A DNA stretch of 64,000 bases from CADEED01 sp035502995 (GCA_035502995.1 DATJTW010000082.1:1-64000); one strand, 5' to 3'; counted from the first letter of the stretch, positions 32,810-46,504 are shown. The notes: generated from the letters alone by a model not told the origin. Translations and numbers: made by a program.

Positions 32810-34320
32810 AACGGCAACTTGCTCGCGGCGATCTGCTGGACGAGATGCTGGACGGTCGCCTGCGTGACCTCGAGCAACGGTGCGGGCCACAGGCCCATGG
32901 CGAGCACGGCGATGGCGAGCACGGCGAGGATGACGAACTCACGCGCGTTGAGATCGGTGAGCTCGGCGACGTGATGGTTGGCGACCTCGCCGAAGATCAC
33001 GCGCTTCACCAGCCACAACGTGTACGCGGCGCCGAGGATCAGCGTCATGCCGCCCAGGAACGCGTACCAGAAGTTGGCCTTGAACGACGCGATGATGACG
33101 AGGAACTCGCCGACGAAGCCGGACGTGCCCGGCAGGCCCGCGTTCGCCAGCGCGAACAGCACCATGAACGCGGCGAACTTCGGCATCGTGTTGATGACGC
33201 CGCCGTACGCGCTGATCTCGCGCGAGTGCACGCGGTCGTACATGACGCCGACGCAGAGGAACAGCGCGCCGGAGATCAGGCCGTGCGAGATCATCTGCAC
33301 GATCGCGCCGTCGATACCCATGCCCGCGCCGTCGACCTTGCCGGTGGCCGCGACGATGTCGAACAACAGGAACGAACCCAGCGTGACGAAGCCCATGTGC
33401 GCGATCGACGAGTACGCGATCAGCTTCTTCATGTCAGTCTGCACCAGCGCGACGAAGCCGATGTAGACCACGGCGATCAGCGAGAGACCGATCAGCAGCC
33501 AGTCGAGCTCACGCGCGCCGTCCGGCGTGATCGGCAGGCTGAAGCGCAGGAAACCGTAGCCGCCCATCTTCAGCATGATGGCCGCCAGGACCACGGAGCC
33601 GCCGGTCGGCGCCTCGACGTGCGCGTCCGGCAACCACGTGTGCACCGGCACCATCGGGATCTTGACGGCGAAGGCCAGCAGGAACGCGATGAAGATCCAG
33701 CGCTGCTCGACCGCCGTCAACGGCAGGTTCTGGAACGCGACGATGCTGAAGTCGCCGGTCTTCAGGAGCATGTAGATCAGCGCGACCAGCATGAACACGC
33801 TGCCGAGGAACGTGTACAGGAAGAACTTCAGCGTCGCGTACACGCGCCGCGGGCCGCCCCAAACGCCGATGATCAGGAACATCGGGATGAGCATCGCTTC
33901 CCAGAAGAAGTAGAACAGCAGGCCGTCGAGCGCGGAGAACACGCCGATCATCAGGCCTTCCATGATCAGGAACGCAGCGTAGTACTGCGCCGGGCGCGTT
34001 TCGATCACCGTCCACGCGGCGACGACCACCGGGATCGTGATGAACGTGGTCAGCAGGATCAGCGGCAGCGAGATGCCGTCGACGCCGAGATAGTAGTTCG
34101 AGTGGAATGACGGGATCCACGGCAGCTTCTCGACGAACTGGAACGCGAACTGCGTGCTGTCGAAGCCGGTGTACAGCGGCAGCGACGCGCCGAAGACGAT
34201 GACCGCCGTGGCCATGGCCACCCAGCGCCCCGCCCCGATCGCGCGGTCGCCCATGATCAGCACGACGAGACCGCCCGCGATGGGCAGCCAGGTCAGAAGC
34301 GATAAAAGTCCAAACCCCAT
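32806..34320 (-). CDS. nuoM: NADH-quinone oxidoreductase subunit M
   Basis: Encodes 504 residues, a second antiporter-like pump subunit. Family blocks YYLGVDGISLPLILLT, VPVHTWLPDAHVEAPTGGSV and MKKLIAYSSIAHMGFV are intact, including the membrane lysines and glutamate. It lies 27 bases past nuoL and overlaps nuoN by four bases. Confidence 0.97.
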   Translation of the reverse strand: MGFGLLSLLTWLPIAGGLVVLIMGDRAIGAGRWVAMATAVIVFGASLPLYTGFDSTQFAFQFVEKLPWIPSFHSNYYLGVDGISLPLILLTTFITIPVVVAAWTVIETRPAQYYAAFLIMEGLMIGVFSALDGLLFYFFWEAMLIPMFLIIGVWGGPRRVYATLKFFLYTFLGSVFMLVALIYMLLKTGDFSIVAFQNLPLTAVEQRWIFIAFLLAFAVKIPMVPVHTWLPDAHVEAPTGGSVVLAAIMLKMGGYGFLRFSLPITPDGARELDWLLIGLSLIAVVYIGFVALVQTDMKKLIAYSSIAHMGFVTLGSFLLFDIVAATGKVDGAGMGIDGAIVQMISHGLISGALFLCVGVMYDRVHSREISAYGGVINTMPKFAAFMVLFALANAGLPGTSGFVGEFLVIIASFKANFWYAFLGGMTLILGAAYTLWLVKRVIFGEVANHHVAELTDLNAREFVILAVLAIAVLAMGLWPAPLLEVTQATVQHLVQQIAASKLPL

Positions 34321-34347
34321 GGGATTCCGTTCTTCTTGTTCAGCTGG

Positions 34348-36465
<2,118 letters not shown>

Positions 36466-36469
36466 GCGC

Positions 36470-36775
36470 TCAGCCCTTCAAAGTGCTCAGATCTTCGACA
36501 TTGATCGTGCGCCGCTCGCGGAACAGCACGACGAGGATCGCGAGGCCGATGGCCGACTCCGCGGCCGCCACGGTCAACACGAAGAACACGAAGATCTGTC
36601 CGTTGATGTCGCCCAGATAGCGCGAGAACGCCACGAAATTGAAGTTCACGGCGAGCAGCAACAGCTCGACGCACATCAGCAGCAGGATGAGGTTCTTGCG
36701 GTTGATGAACATGCCCGCGACCGAGATCGCGAACAACACGCCGGACAGCACCAGCAGCCAGTTCAGGGGAATCAC
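36470..36775 (-). CDS. nuoK: NADH-quinone oxidoreductase subunit K
   Basis: Encodes 101 residues with three membrane helices. The conserved glutamates in MCVELLLLAVN and AAAESAIGLAILV are present. The GTG start (36773-36775) gives the usual VIPLNWLL beginning and overlaps the nuoJ stop by four bases. Confidence 0.95.
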   Translation of the reverse strand: MIPLNWLLVLSGVLFAISVAGMFINRKNLILLLMCVELLLLAVNFNFVAFSRYLGDINGQIFVFFVLTVAAAESAIGLAILVVLFRERRTINVEDLSTLKG

Positions 36776-37407
36776 GGTTTCGCCTCCGGCGTCGGCGCCA
36801 CGGGAGCGGCCGGTTTCTCCGCGGCCACCTGCACGATGCGCACGCGGTCCTCGCGTCGCACGGCCACCTGCTTCGCGACATCCTGCTGCTTCAAACCCGC
36901 GCGCTTGCGCATGGTCAGCGAGATGGCCGCGACGATGGCGATCAGCAGCAGCACGGCCGCGAGCTCGAACGGATAGACGTACTGCGTGTACAACACGGTG
37001 CCGAGCTCGGCGGTGTTGCTGTAGGTCGCGGGCTGCGGCGTGGCACCGGCGGTGACGTCGAGACCGAGATTGCGCGTCCAGACGACGCTGACGATCTGGA
37101 ACACGACCACGCCCGCGACGATGCCGCCGAGCAGCGCGTAACGCGTGACGCGCGCGCGCACCTGCTCGATGTTGATGTCGAGCATCATGACGACGAACAG
37201 GAACAGCACCATCACCGCGCCGACGTAGACGAGGATCAGCACGACGGCGAGGAACTCCGCCTCGATCAGCAGCCAGATCGACGCGCTCGTGAAGAAGCAC
37301 AGCACCAGCAGCAACGCCGAGTGCACGGGGTTGCGCACCATGATCATGGCCAGTGCCGACACCGCCAGGATGGACGCAAAGACCCAGAAGAGGATTTCGA
37401 CGATCAT
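36772..37407 (-). CDS. nuoJ: NADH-quinone oxidoreductase subunit J
   Basis: Encodes 211 residues with five membrane helices; VYVGAVMVLFLFVVMMLDI is the conserved third helix. The C-terminal 35 residues are Arg/Ala/Pro-rich and probably soluble. It lies 9 bases after nuoI. Confidence 0.95.
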   Translation of the reverse strand: MIVEILFWVFASILAVSALAMIMVRNPVHSALLLVLCFFTSASIWLLIEAEFLAVVLILVYVGAVMVLFLFVVMMLDINIEQVRARVTRYALLGGIVAGVVVFQIVSVVWTRNLGLDVTAGATPQPATYSNTAELGTVLYTQYVYPFELAAVLLLIAIVAAISLTMRKRAGLKQQDVAKQVAVRREDRVRIVQVAAEKPAAPVAPTPEAKP

Positions 37408-37416
37408 TCGATGCTC

Positions 37417-37896
37417 TCAGCGATACGCCGAATCGGCGGCCTTGTCGGCGCTGATCAGCGCGTCATACCGCTCGCCCACGGCGAGCAGCTTGTCCTTCGA
37501 CATGATGTTCTCGCCGCGATGCTCCATGTGGTACTCGTGGATGCGCGTCTCGACGATGGCATCCACCGGGCAGGCTTCCTCGCAGAAGCCGCAGTAGATG
37601 CACTTGAAGAGGTCGATGTCGTAACGGGTCGTGCGGCGCGTGCCGTCGTTCGCCACGTCGGATTCGATCGTGATCGCGAGCGCCGGGCACACCGCTTCGC
37701 AGAGCTTGCAGGCGATGCAGCGTTCTTCGCCGTTCGGATACCGGCGCAGCGCGTGCAGGCCGCGGAAGCGCGGCGACTGCGGGGTCTTCTCTTCCGGATA
37801 GTTCACCGTGACTTTCGGCGTCCAGAATTTCTTCCACGTCACCCACAGGCCGCCGAGCAGCTCCGTGAGGAAGAACGTCTTGAGGATGCTGCGCAT
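37417..37896 (-). CDS. nuoI: NADH-quinone oxidoreductase subunit I
   Basis: Encodes 159 residues carrying two [4Fe-4S] clusters: CIACKLCEAVCP and CIYCGFCEEACP. It passes electrons along the peripheral arm to NuoB. Normal length, 3 bases after nuoH. Confidence 0.97.
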   Translation of the reverse strand: MRSILKTFFLTELLGGLWVTWKKFWTPKVTVNYPEEKTPQSPRFRGLHALRRYPNGEERCIACKLCEAVCPALAITIESDVANDGTRRTTRYDIDLFKCIYCGFCEEACPVDAIVETRIHEYHMEHRGENIMSKDKLLAVGERYDALISADKAADSAYR

Positions 37897-37899
37897 GTG

Positions 37900-38991
37900 T
37901 TAGCCCACCACTTTCCAGGGTCCGACCTGGCAGTACGCCATCACGCCTTCCGCGGCGATCCAGACGATGGTTACGGGGATCAGGATCTTCCAGCCCAGAC
38001 GCATGATCTGGTCGTAGCGGTAGCGCGGGAACGTCGCGCGGAACCACAGGAACATGAAGATGCCGATGAAGATCTTGCCGAACAGCCAGTGGAAGCCGTC
38101 GCCGAGGATGGCGCCGAGCACGGGCACGTTGCGGATCGCCGCGTCGGCCGGTAGATAGCCGTCGAGCGGGCTCAGCCAGCCGCCGAAGAAGAACACGGCG
38201 GTCAGCGCCGCGATCAGCAGCATGTTCGCGTATTCGGCCAGGAAGAACAGCGCGAACGCGATGCCCGAGTACTCGACGTGGAAGCCGGCGACGATTTCGG
38301 ATTCGCCTTCGGCCACGTCGAACGGCGCGCGATTCGTCTCCGCCACGCCCGAGATGAAATAGACGACGAACAACGGGAACAGCCAGAACCAGTTCCACGC
38401 CAGCGCCCCACCCGCCTGGTGCGTGATGATGTCGCCGAGGTTCAAACTACCGGCCGCCATGATGACGCCGACCAGCGCGAAGCCCATCGCGATTTCATAC
38501 GCGACGATCTGCGCCGCCGAACGCATCGCGCCGAGGAACGCGTACTTCGAGTTCGACGCCCAGCCGGCGAGGATGACGCCGTACACGCCCACGGACGTCA
38601 GCGCGAGCACGTAGAGCAGACCCGCGTTCACGTTGCCGAGCACCATGTTCGGGCTCAGCGGCACGACGGCCCAGATGGCGAAGGCGGGAATTAGCGTGAT
38701 CATCGGCGCGATCCGGAACAGCACCTTGTTCGAGGCGCTGGGGATCACGACTTCCTTGATCAGCAGCTTGATGACGTCGGCGAACGGCTGAAAGATGCCC
38801 GGCAGGAAACCGAACGGCAGACTGCCCACGCGATTCGGGCCCTTGCGCAGCTGCATCCAGCCGATGACCTTGCGTTCCCACAACGTCGTGAACGCGACGC
38901 ACAGGATCAGCACGATCGTGACGACGAGGATCCAGGCAGTGTCGCGGATGTAGCTGGGCAACGCGGCCCATTGATCCAGCAAAGCCTTCAT
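37900..38991 (-). CDS. nuoH: NADH-quinone oxidoreductase subunit H
   Basis: Encodes 363 residues with eight membrane helices; it forms the quinone site with NuoB and NuoD. Seen: ERKVIGWMQLRKGPNRVG, GWASNSKYAFLGAMRSAAQ and RAPFDVAEGESEIVAGF. The ATG at 38989-38991 (MKALLDQW) overlaps the nuoG stop by four bases; the frame open further upstream is antisense-like noise in nuoG. Confidence 0.96.
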   Translation of the reverse strand: MKALLDQWAALPSYIRDTAWILVVTIVLILCVAFTTLWERKVIGWMQLRKGPNRVGSLPFGFLPGIFQPFADVIKLLIKEVVIPSASNKVLFRIAPMITLIPAFAIWAVVPLSPNMVLGNVNAGLLYVLALTSVGVYGVILAGWASNSKYAFLGAMRSAAQIVAYEIAMGFALVGVIMAAGSLNLGDIITHQAGGALAWNWFWLFPLFVVYFISGVAETNRAPFDVAEGESEIVAGFHVEYSGIAFALFFLAEYANMLLIAALTAVFFFGGWLSPLDGYLPADAAIRNVPVLGAILGDGFHWLFGKIFIGIFMFLWFRATFPRYRYDQIMRLGWKILIPVTIVWIAAEGVMAYCQVGPWKVVG

Positions 38992-41221
38992 GCGCCCGCT
39001 CCGTAGACCACGGCAGCGCCCTTGCCTTCCTTCGTCCGCTGCAGTGACGGTGCGCGACGCAGGACCGCGTCCACCGAGTACATCGGCACGTCGATGACTT
39101 TCATCTCGGACTTGGGCGCATCGGCGCCGGCGGATTTCGCCTCGTGCGCACCCGCGTACGACTGCGCGGCCACGTCGCCGCACAACGCGCGCAATTCCTC
39201 GCGCACTTCCTCGGACGACTGGTAATCGAAATTCGGCACGCCGGCCAGGTTGCCGAGCACGCGCAGCACCTTCCAGCCCGGGCGCGATTCGCCGAGCGGA
39301 CGCGCCGCACCGGCGCAGCTCTGCCACACGCCTTCGAAGTTCACGTAGGTACCCGAGGTCTCGACGAACGTGCCGATCGGCAGCAACACGTGCGCGACGG
39401 ACTTCAGCGATTCATCGGCATACGGAGTCGCCGCGACGACGAACGACGCGCCCGAGAGCGACTTCAATGCGTCCGCGCCGGCACCATCCGCCCACGGCTC
39501 GACGCCACCGAACAACAGGTAGGCCTTCTGCGACGACGCGAGCATCTCGCGCGCGTTCTTGCCGGCGGCGGCCGCCTTGATGTTGCCCGGCTCACGATGC
39601 GGCACGGCGCCCGCGAGATAGGCGCCGGCGGCGTTGCCACCTTCGGCCAGCGTGCCCAGCGTCGCACCGGTGGCGGCGGCTAGGCCCGCGGCCAGGGCGC
39701 GCAGGTCGGCGAATGCCGGATGGCGCAGCGCCAGCGCGCCCAGCCAGATGGCCTTCTTCGCGCCCGACTTCAGCGCCGTCGCCAGCGCGCGATGCGCGAC
39801 GTTCGGCTGCGCGGCGCCGACGAGGCCCGCGAGATGTTTCGGCGCGGCGGCGCCATCCAGAACGGCCGAGTACACGGCCGCGAGGTCGGCGAGCTGGTTC
39901 GACGGCGCGGACTCGAGGTACGCGGCCACCGGGAACAGATAGTCGTAACGTGCCGGGTTCAGGAACGCGATCTTCGCGCCGCGGCGCGCGGCCTTGCGCA
40001 CGCGATGGGCGAGCAGCGGCGTCTCGCGGCGCAGGTTCGCGCCGACGACCAGCAACGCATCGAGCTGGTCGATCGCGGCGATGGACAGACCACCGAGACC
40101 GGGCGCGGCCGGATCGGCCGACTGGTCGCGGAAATCCTGCTGGCGCAGGCGATGGTCGATGTTCGTCGAGCCGAGCGCGCGCGTCAGCTTGCCCAGTAGA
40201 TAGAGCTCCTCGAGCGTCGCGGACGGATTCGCCAGCGTGGCGACGTCGGCACCGGCGGCCTTCAATCCGTGTGCCGCCTTCTCGAGCGCGACGTCCCAGG
40301 TCACCTTCTTCCACTCACCGCCCTCGCGCACCATCGGCGCCTCGAGACGATCGGCGGAATAGATGCCTTCGTAGCTGTAGCGATCGCGGTCGGCGATCCA
40401 GGTTTCGTTGATGGCGTCGTTCGTCCGCGGCACCACGCGCATCAGCTTGCCGCGCAGCACGTGGCCGAAGAGGTTCGTGCCGGTGCCGTCGTGCGGCGAG
40501 ACCAGCGCGTGCTGCGTCATCTCCCACGACCGCGCGCGGTAGCGGAACGGCTTGGAGTTCAGCGCGCCGACCGGGCACAGGTCGATGATGTTGCCGGAGA
40601 GCTCGTGCTCGACGGCCTTCTCGACGTACGTACCGATCTCCATGTGCTCGCCACGACCCGTGGTGCCGAGCTCCTGGATGCCGGCCACGTCCTGGCCGAA
40701 GCGCACGCAGCGCGTGCAGTGGATGCAACGCGTCATGTCCGTGGACACGAGCGGGCCGAGATCCTTGTCCTTCACGACGCGCTTGCGCTCGTTGAAGCGC
40801 GCGGCGTCGCGGCCGAAGCCCATCGCGAGATCCTGCAGTTCGCACTCGCCGCCCTGGTCGCAGATCGGGCAGTCGAGCGGGTGATTGATGAGCAGGAACT
40901 CCATCGTCGCCTTCTGCGCGCCGATGGCCTTCGGGCTCTTCGTGAAGATCTTCATGCCCTCGGCGATGGGAGTCGCACAAGCCGGCAGCGGCTTCGGCGC
41001 CTTCTCCACTTCGACGAGGCACATGCGGCAGTTGGCCGCGATGGGTAGTTTGTCGTGGTAGCAGAAACGCGGCACGTACGCGTTCTGCGCGTCCGTGACG
41101 TGGATGATCATCTGGCCCTTCTTGCCCTGGCAGACCTTGCCGTCGACTTCGAGATTGACGACGTCGGACGGCGGTGCGGCAGGAGGCGCCGGCGGCGGCG
41201 TGGCCTTGTCGGCGGGCGTGC

Positions 41222-41225
<4 letters not shown>
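38988..41225 (-). CDS. nuoG: NADH-quinone oxidoreductase subunit G
   Basis: Encodes 745 residues. A Pro/Ala-rich start is followed by an N-terminal [2Fe-2S] domain (CYHDKLPIAANCRMCLVEVE), the histidine-ligated cluster region, two [4Fe-4S] motifs (CPICDQGGECELQ; CIHCTRCVRF) and a molybdopterin-oxidoreductase-like domain without cofactor. C-terminal Ala-rich loops vary among species. It overlaps nuoF and nuoH by four bases each. Confidence 0.95.
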
Positions 41226-42547
<1,322 letters not shown>

Positions 42548-42557
42548 CTGGCGCTTC

Positions 42558-43100
42558 CTACTTCAGCTCGTCGAGCACCTTGTCCACCTTTTCGGGCGTC
42601 AGGTACTCATGGAAAACGTGGTCGACCATCATCATCGGCGCGCCGGTGCAGGCGGCCAGGCACTCTTCTTCCTGCTTGAGGAAGATGCGGCCGTCGGCCG
42701 TGCTCTCGCCCAGCTTGATGCCGAGTTTCTTCTCGCAATGTTTCACGAGGTCTTCGGCGCCGTTCAGCATGCAGCTGATGTTCGTGCAGATGCTGACGTG
42801 GTGGCGGCCGCAGGGATGGGTCTCGAACATCGAGTAGAAGCTCGCGACCTCGTACACCTGGATCGACGGCAGCCGCAGATACTCGGCGACACCATCCATC
42901 AGCTCGGGCGTGAGGAAGCCGTTGTTCTGCTCCTGCGTGAAACGCAGCGCCGACAACACCGCGGAGCGATGGCGGCCCGTCGGGAAACGGCCGATCCACT
43001 CGTCGATCTCGTGCCGCGTGTGCTCGTTCAGGATGCGCGACTTCTCGCCGAGCACCGGCTCGAACGTACCGCCATCCGCCGTCTTGACGACCTGCGTCAT
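42558..43100 (-). CDS. nuoE: NADH-quinone oxidoreductase subunit E
   Basis: Encodes 180 residues with a thioredoxin-like fold and a [2Fe-2S] cluster held by CTNISC and CLAACTGAP. Works with NuoF and NuoG in the NADH-input module. Overlaps the nuoD stop by four bases. Confidence 0.96.
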   Translation of the reverse strand: MTQVVKTADGGTFEPVLGEKSRILNEHTRHEIDEWIGRFPTGRHRSAVLSALRFTQEQNNGFLTPELMDGVAEYLRLPSIQVYEVASFYSMFETHPCGRHHVSICTNISCMLNGAEDLVKHCEKKLGIKLGESTADGRIFLKQEEECLAACTGAPMMMVDHVFHEYLTPEKVDKVLDELK

Positions 43101-44350
43101 CGATCCACCTCACCGAACACGATGTCCTGCGTCCCGATCACCGCGACCACGTCCGCGAGCATGTGTCCCTTGCTCATTTCCTCGAGCGCCGACAGGTGCG
43201 CGAATCCGGGCGCGCGACACTTCAGGCGATACGGTTTGTTGGCCCCATCCGAGATCAGGTAGATGCCGAACTCGCCCTTCGGCGCTTCGACGGCGGCGTA
43301 CGTCTCGCCTTCCGGCACCGAGTAGCCTTCCGTGAACAGCTTGAAGTGATGGATCAGCGATTCCATGTCGCCCTTCATCGACTCGCGCTTGGGCGGACGG
43401 ACTTTCTTGTCGTCGATCATCACCGGGCCGGGATTCTTCTTCAGCCAGTCGATGCACTGCTTGATGATGCGGTTGCTCTGGCGCAGTTCTTCGATGCGCA
43501 CGAGATAGCGGTCGTAGCAGTCGCCGTTGACGCCGATCGGGATGTCGAAGTCGAGATCCGCGTAGACCTCGTACGGCTGCTTCTTGCGCAGGTCCCAGGC
43601 GATGCCCGAACCGCGCAGCATGGCGCCCGTGAAACCCAGCGCCATGGCGCGCTCCGGCGTCACGACGCCGATGTTCACGGTGCGCTGTTTCCAGATGCGG
43701 TTGTCGGTCAGCAGCGTTTCGTATTCGTCGACGGCCTTCGGAAAACGGCCGACGAATTCCTCGAGGAAGTCGAGCAGCGAACCGGTGCGCGCCGCGTTCA
43801 TGCGGTCCGCGTTCTTCTGCGTGCGCCACTTCGACGCCTGGTACTTCGGCATCGAATCCGGCAGGTCGCGGTACACGCCGCCCGGACGGTAGTACGTGGC
43901 GTGCATGCGCGTACCCGAGACCGCTTCGTAGCAGTCCATCAGGTCTTCGCGCTCCTTGAACGCCAGCAGGAAGACGGTCATCGCGCCGATGTCGAGCGCG
44001 TGCGCGCCCAGCCACATCAGGTGATTCAGCACGCGCGTGACTTCGTCGAACATCACGCGGATGTACTGCGCGCGCACCGGCACGGTGACGCCGAGCAGGC
44101 GCTCGATCGCCATCACGTACGCGTGCTCGTTGCACATCATCGACACGTAGTCGAGGCGGTCCATGTAGCCGATCGACTGGTTGAACGGCTTCGACTCCGC
44201 GAGCTTCTCGGTGCCGCGATGGAGCAGGCCGATGTGCGGATCGGCTTTCTGGATGACCTCGCCGTCCATCTCGAGCACCAGGCGCAACACGCCGTGCGCG
44301 GCCGGATGCTGCGGGCCGAAGTTCATCGTGTAATTGCGGATCTCGTTCAT
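43097..44350 (-). CDS. nuoD: NADH-quinone oxidoreductase subunit D
   Basis: Encodes 417 residues related to the large subunit of nickel-iron hydrogenases. It lines the quinone site: GPQHPAAHGVLRLVLE, LLHRGTEKL and YVSMMCNEHAYVMAIE are present, with C-terminal LADVVAVIGTQDIVFGEVDR. Not fused to nuoC. Confidence 0.97.
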   Translation of the reverse strand: MNEIRNYTMNFGPQHPAAHGVLRLVLEMDGEVIQKADPHIGLLHRGTEKLAESKPFNQSIGYMDRLDYVSMMCNEHAYVMAIERLLGVTVPVRAQYIRVMFDEVTRVLNHLMWLGAHALDIGAMTVFLLAFKEREDLMDCYEAVSGTRMHATYYRPGGVYRDLPDSMPKYQASKWRTQKNADRMNAARTGSLLDFLEEFVGRFPKAVDEYETLLTDNRIWKQRTVNIGVVTPERAMALGFTGAMLRGSGIAWDLRKKQPYEVYADLDFDIPIGVNGDCYDRYLVRIEELRQSNRIIKQCIDWLKKNPGPVMIDDKKVRPPKRESMKGDMESLIHHFKLFTEGYSVPEGETYAAVEAPKGEFGIYLISDGANKPYRLKCRAPGFAHLSALEEMSKGHMLADVVAVIGTQDIVFGEVDR

Positions 44351-44351
44351 C

Positions 44352-45059
44352 TTATTTCTGCGTCTTCAGCGCCACGTCGTACCGGTTGTCGTGGCGGATC
44401 ACGCGCGGCACCAGCGTGCGCGGCTCGATCGACACGGGCTCGTACACCACGCGCTTCTTCTCGACGTCATAGCGCACTTCGACGTTGCCGATCAGCGGGA
44501 AGTCCTTGCGGAACGGGTGGCCGATGAAGCCGTAGTCCGTGAGGATGCGGCGCAGATCCGGGTGACCCGTGAACAGGATGCCGAACAGGTCGAACGCCTC
44601 GCGCTCGAACCAGTTCGCGCCCGCCCAGATGTCGACGACGGAATCGATGATCGGATCCTCGGCGTCCTCGCAGCGCGAACGGATGCGCAGGCGCTGGTTG
44701 TTGGTCACCGACAGCAGGTTGTACGCGACGGCGAAACGCGCGCCGTCGTGCGGCACGCGCGGGACGTTGCGGTTCACGCCGCGCGAGAAGCCGGACGTGG
44801 TGGCCGAGTAGGTCTTCCACTCGGTGGTCGCGTAGTCGAGATAGTCGATGCCGGCGAGATCGATCAGCGTCTCGAACTTCAGACCGGGGTCGTCGCGCAG
44901 GACGAGGCAGACCTTCTTGAGATTCGCCGGCTGCACTTCGTAACACAGCTCATCGGGCAGCGACGGCACGCGCAGCAGCAGATCGGGCAGCGCGGCCTCC
45001 GCCTTCGCGGCCAGCGCGGCGATCTTCTCGTTCTGGACGAAGTTCGGGGGCGTGCTCAT
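44352..45059 (-). CDS. nuoC: NADH-quinone oxidoreductase subunit C
   Basis: Encodes 235 residues. The 30-kDa subunit motif ANWFEREAFDLFGILFTGHPDLRRI is intact, with the family DYGFIGHPFRKDFP. The ATG at 45057-45059 (MSTPPNFVQ) overlaps the nuoB stop by four bases; frame open upstream lies inside nuoB. Confidence 0.95.
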   Translation of the reverse strand: MSTPPNFVQNEKIAALAAKAEAALPDLLLRVPSLPDELCYEVQPANLKKVCLVLRDDPGLKFETLIDLAGIDYLDYATTEWKTYSATTSGFSRGVNRNVPRVPHDGARFAVAYNLLSVTNNQRLRIRSRCEDAEDPIIDSVVDIWAGANWFEREAFDLFGILFTGHPDLRRILTDYGFIGHPFRKDFPLIGNVEVRYDVEKKRVVYEPVSIEPRTLVPRVIRHDNRYDVALKTQK

Positions 45060-45550
45060 CGCGCGATGCTCGTGGTGCGCTCGATCTTCTTCTGCAGCTG
45101 GATGATGCCGTACAGCAGCGCTTCGGCAGTCGGCGGACAGCCGGGCACGTAGACGTCGACCGGCACGATGCGATCGCAGCCGCGCACCACCGCGTATGAA
45201 TAGTGGTAGTAGCCGCCGCCGTTCGCACACGATCCCATCGAGATCACCCAGCGCGGCTCGGGCATCTGGTCGTAGACCTTGCGCAGCGCCGGCGCCATCT
45301 TGTTGACCAGCGTGCCGGCCACGATCATCACGTCGGACTGGCGCGGGCTCGGACGGAACACCACGCCGAAACGGTCGAGGTCATACCGCGACGCGCCGGC
45401 ATGCATCATCTCGACGGCACAGCAGGCGAGGCCAAACGTCATCGGCCACAGCGAGCCGGTGCGCGCCCAGTTGACGAGGCTGTCGACCTGGGTGGTCAGG
45501 AAACCGCGCTGCGCAAATCCCTCGGGGCCGTCATCCGCCTCTAGTCCCAC
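45056..45550 (-). CDS. nuoB: NADH-quinone oxidoreductase subunit B
   Basis: Encodes 164 residues holding the N2 [4Fe-4S] cluster that reduces quinone: GLACCAVEMM, GSCANGGGYY and PGCPPTAEALLYG. The GTG at 45548-45550 overlaps the end of nuoA by ten bases and has AAGGAG upstream; the longer open frame inside nuoA is rejected. Confidence 0.95.
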   Translation of the reverse strand: MGLEADDGPEGFAQRGFLTTQVDSLVNWARTGSLWPMTFGLACCAVEMMHAGASRYDLDRFGVVFRPSPRQSDVMIVAGTLVNKMAPALRKVYDQMPEPRWVISMGSCANGGGYYHYSYAVVRGCDRIVPVDVYVPGCPPTAEALLYGIIQLQKKIERTTSIAR

Positions 45551-45909
45551 TCCAGTGCTCCTTTCTTCCACTCGTAGATGAAGCCGACCACGAGGATGCC
45601 GAGGAAAATGCCCATCGCGATCAGGCCGAAGGCGCCGATCTTCGAAAGAGCCACGGCCCAGGGAAACAGGAAGGCGATTTCGAGATCGAAGACGATGAAC
45701 AGGATGGCGACCAGGTAGTAGCGGACGTCGAAGCGCATGCGTGCATCTTCGTAGGGCTCGAAACCGCACTCGTACGCGGAGAGTTTTTCCGCATCGCCCT
45801 TCAGCCGCGTCGACAGCCGGCCCAGCAGCGACCCCAGGCCGAGCATGACTGCCGCAAGGCCCGAGGCAATGATCAGGAAGATCAGGATCGGAAGGTAATT
45901 ACCCAGCAT
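45541..45909 (-). CDS. nuoA: NADH-quinone oxidoreductase subunit A
   Basis: Encodes 122 residues with three membrane helices. Conserved KLSAYECGFEPYEDARMRFDVRYY-type loop residues (YECGFEP) are present. First gene of the nuo operon, 58 bases downstream of tRNA-Leu. Confidence 0.95.
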   Translation of the reverse strand: MLGNYLPILIFLIIASGLAAVMLGLGSLLGRLSTRLKGDAEKLSAYECGFEPYEDARMRFDVRYYLVAILFIVFDLEIAFLFPWAVALSKIGAFGLIAMGIFLGILVVGFIYEWKKGALEWD

Positions 45910-45942
45910 GCTCTTAAGACTGCATAGCCAATGCTGCTTTGA

Positions 45943-45951
45943 ATTGTAGCA
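45943..45951 (-). promoter_or_regulatory. Possible extended -10 promoter of nuoA
   Basis: On the minus strand TGCTACAAT, a TG-extended -10, lies 33 bases before nuoA. No good -35 is present (tRNA sequence occupies that position). The operon may also be read through from secG and tRNA-Leu. Confidence 0.4.
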
Positions 45952-45967
45952 GCCATGACACAGGATG

Positions 45968-46052
45968 TGGTGCCGACGGCGAGACTCGAACTCGCACGCT
46001 GTTACGCGCTAGCCCCTCAAGCTAGTGTGTCTACCAATTCCACCACGTCGGC
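45968..46052 (-). tRNA. tRNA-Leu (GAG)
   Basis: An 85-base class II tRNA with encoded CCA. Acceptor GCCGACG pairs with CGTCGGC; anticodon loop TTGAGGG gives GAG between CTAGC and GCTAG; long variable arm; T arm GCGAG-TTCGAGT-CTCGC. It lies between secG and nuoA, the standard place in this group. Codon preference changes about here. Confidence 0.95.
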
Positions 46053-46074
46053 ATTGATCTACAGCAAACTTTGT

Positions 46075-46461
46075 TTACGGTTTTGCGGGCGCGCTGCCGG
46101 TCGCCGGCGGCGCGGACGCGGCCGGCGCCGGAATCGCCGCCGCGCCGGGCACGGTGACGTTGAGCGGAGTCGACGCTGCGGGCGCGGTCTCGGCGGCGGT
46201 ATCAAAGATCGTCTTCGGCGCCTCCGCCTTCTTGGTGCCCATGTAGGCGAGCGCCAGGCTGTTCACCATGAATACCGCCACCAGCACCGCCGTGGCGCGC
46301 GACAGCGCCGTGCCGGCCCCGCGCGCACCGAACACGGTTCCGGAGGCACCCGCGCCGAAACCGGCGCCGGCATCCGCACCCTTGCCGCGCTGGATCAGCA
46401 CCAGCGCGATGATGGCGATACAGCTGATGAACTGAACCGCGGACAAAACAGCATGCAACAT
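46075..46461 (-). CDS. secG: Preprotein translocase subunit SecG
   Basis: Encodes 128 residues; stabilises SecYE during export. Two membrane helices with QRGKGADAGAGFGAGASGTVFG between them, the SecG signature. The C-terminus is a Pro/Ala-rich tail. It follows tpiA, as in relatives. Confidence 0.94.
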   Translation of the reverse strand: MLHAVLSAVQFISCIAIIALVLIQRGKGADAGAGFGAGASGTVFGARGAGTALSRATAVLVAVFMVNSLALAYMGTKKAEAPKTIFDTAAETAPAASTPLNVTVPGAAAIPAPAASAPPATGSAPAKP

Positions 46462-46504
46462 TTGCGAATCTGCTCCAGCAGGCGGCCGCTATGCCGCCAA
46501 TCCC

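Noticed and set aside
31157..32974. A 605-codon plus-strand frame starting within the tRNA-fMet
   Set aside because: Antisense to nuoN; Arg/Gln/His-rich with no domain. The short match to a 'metal-binding' composition is chance.
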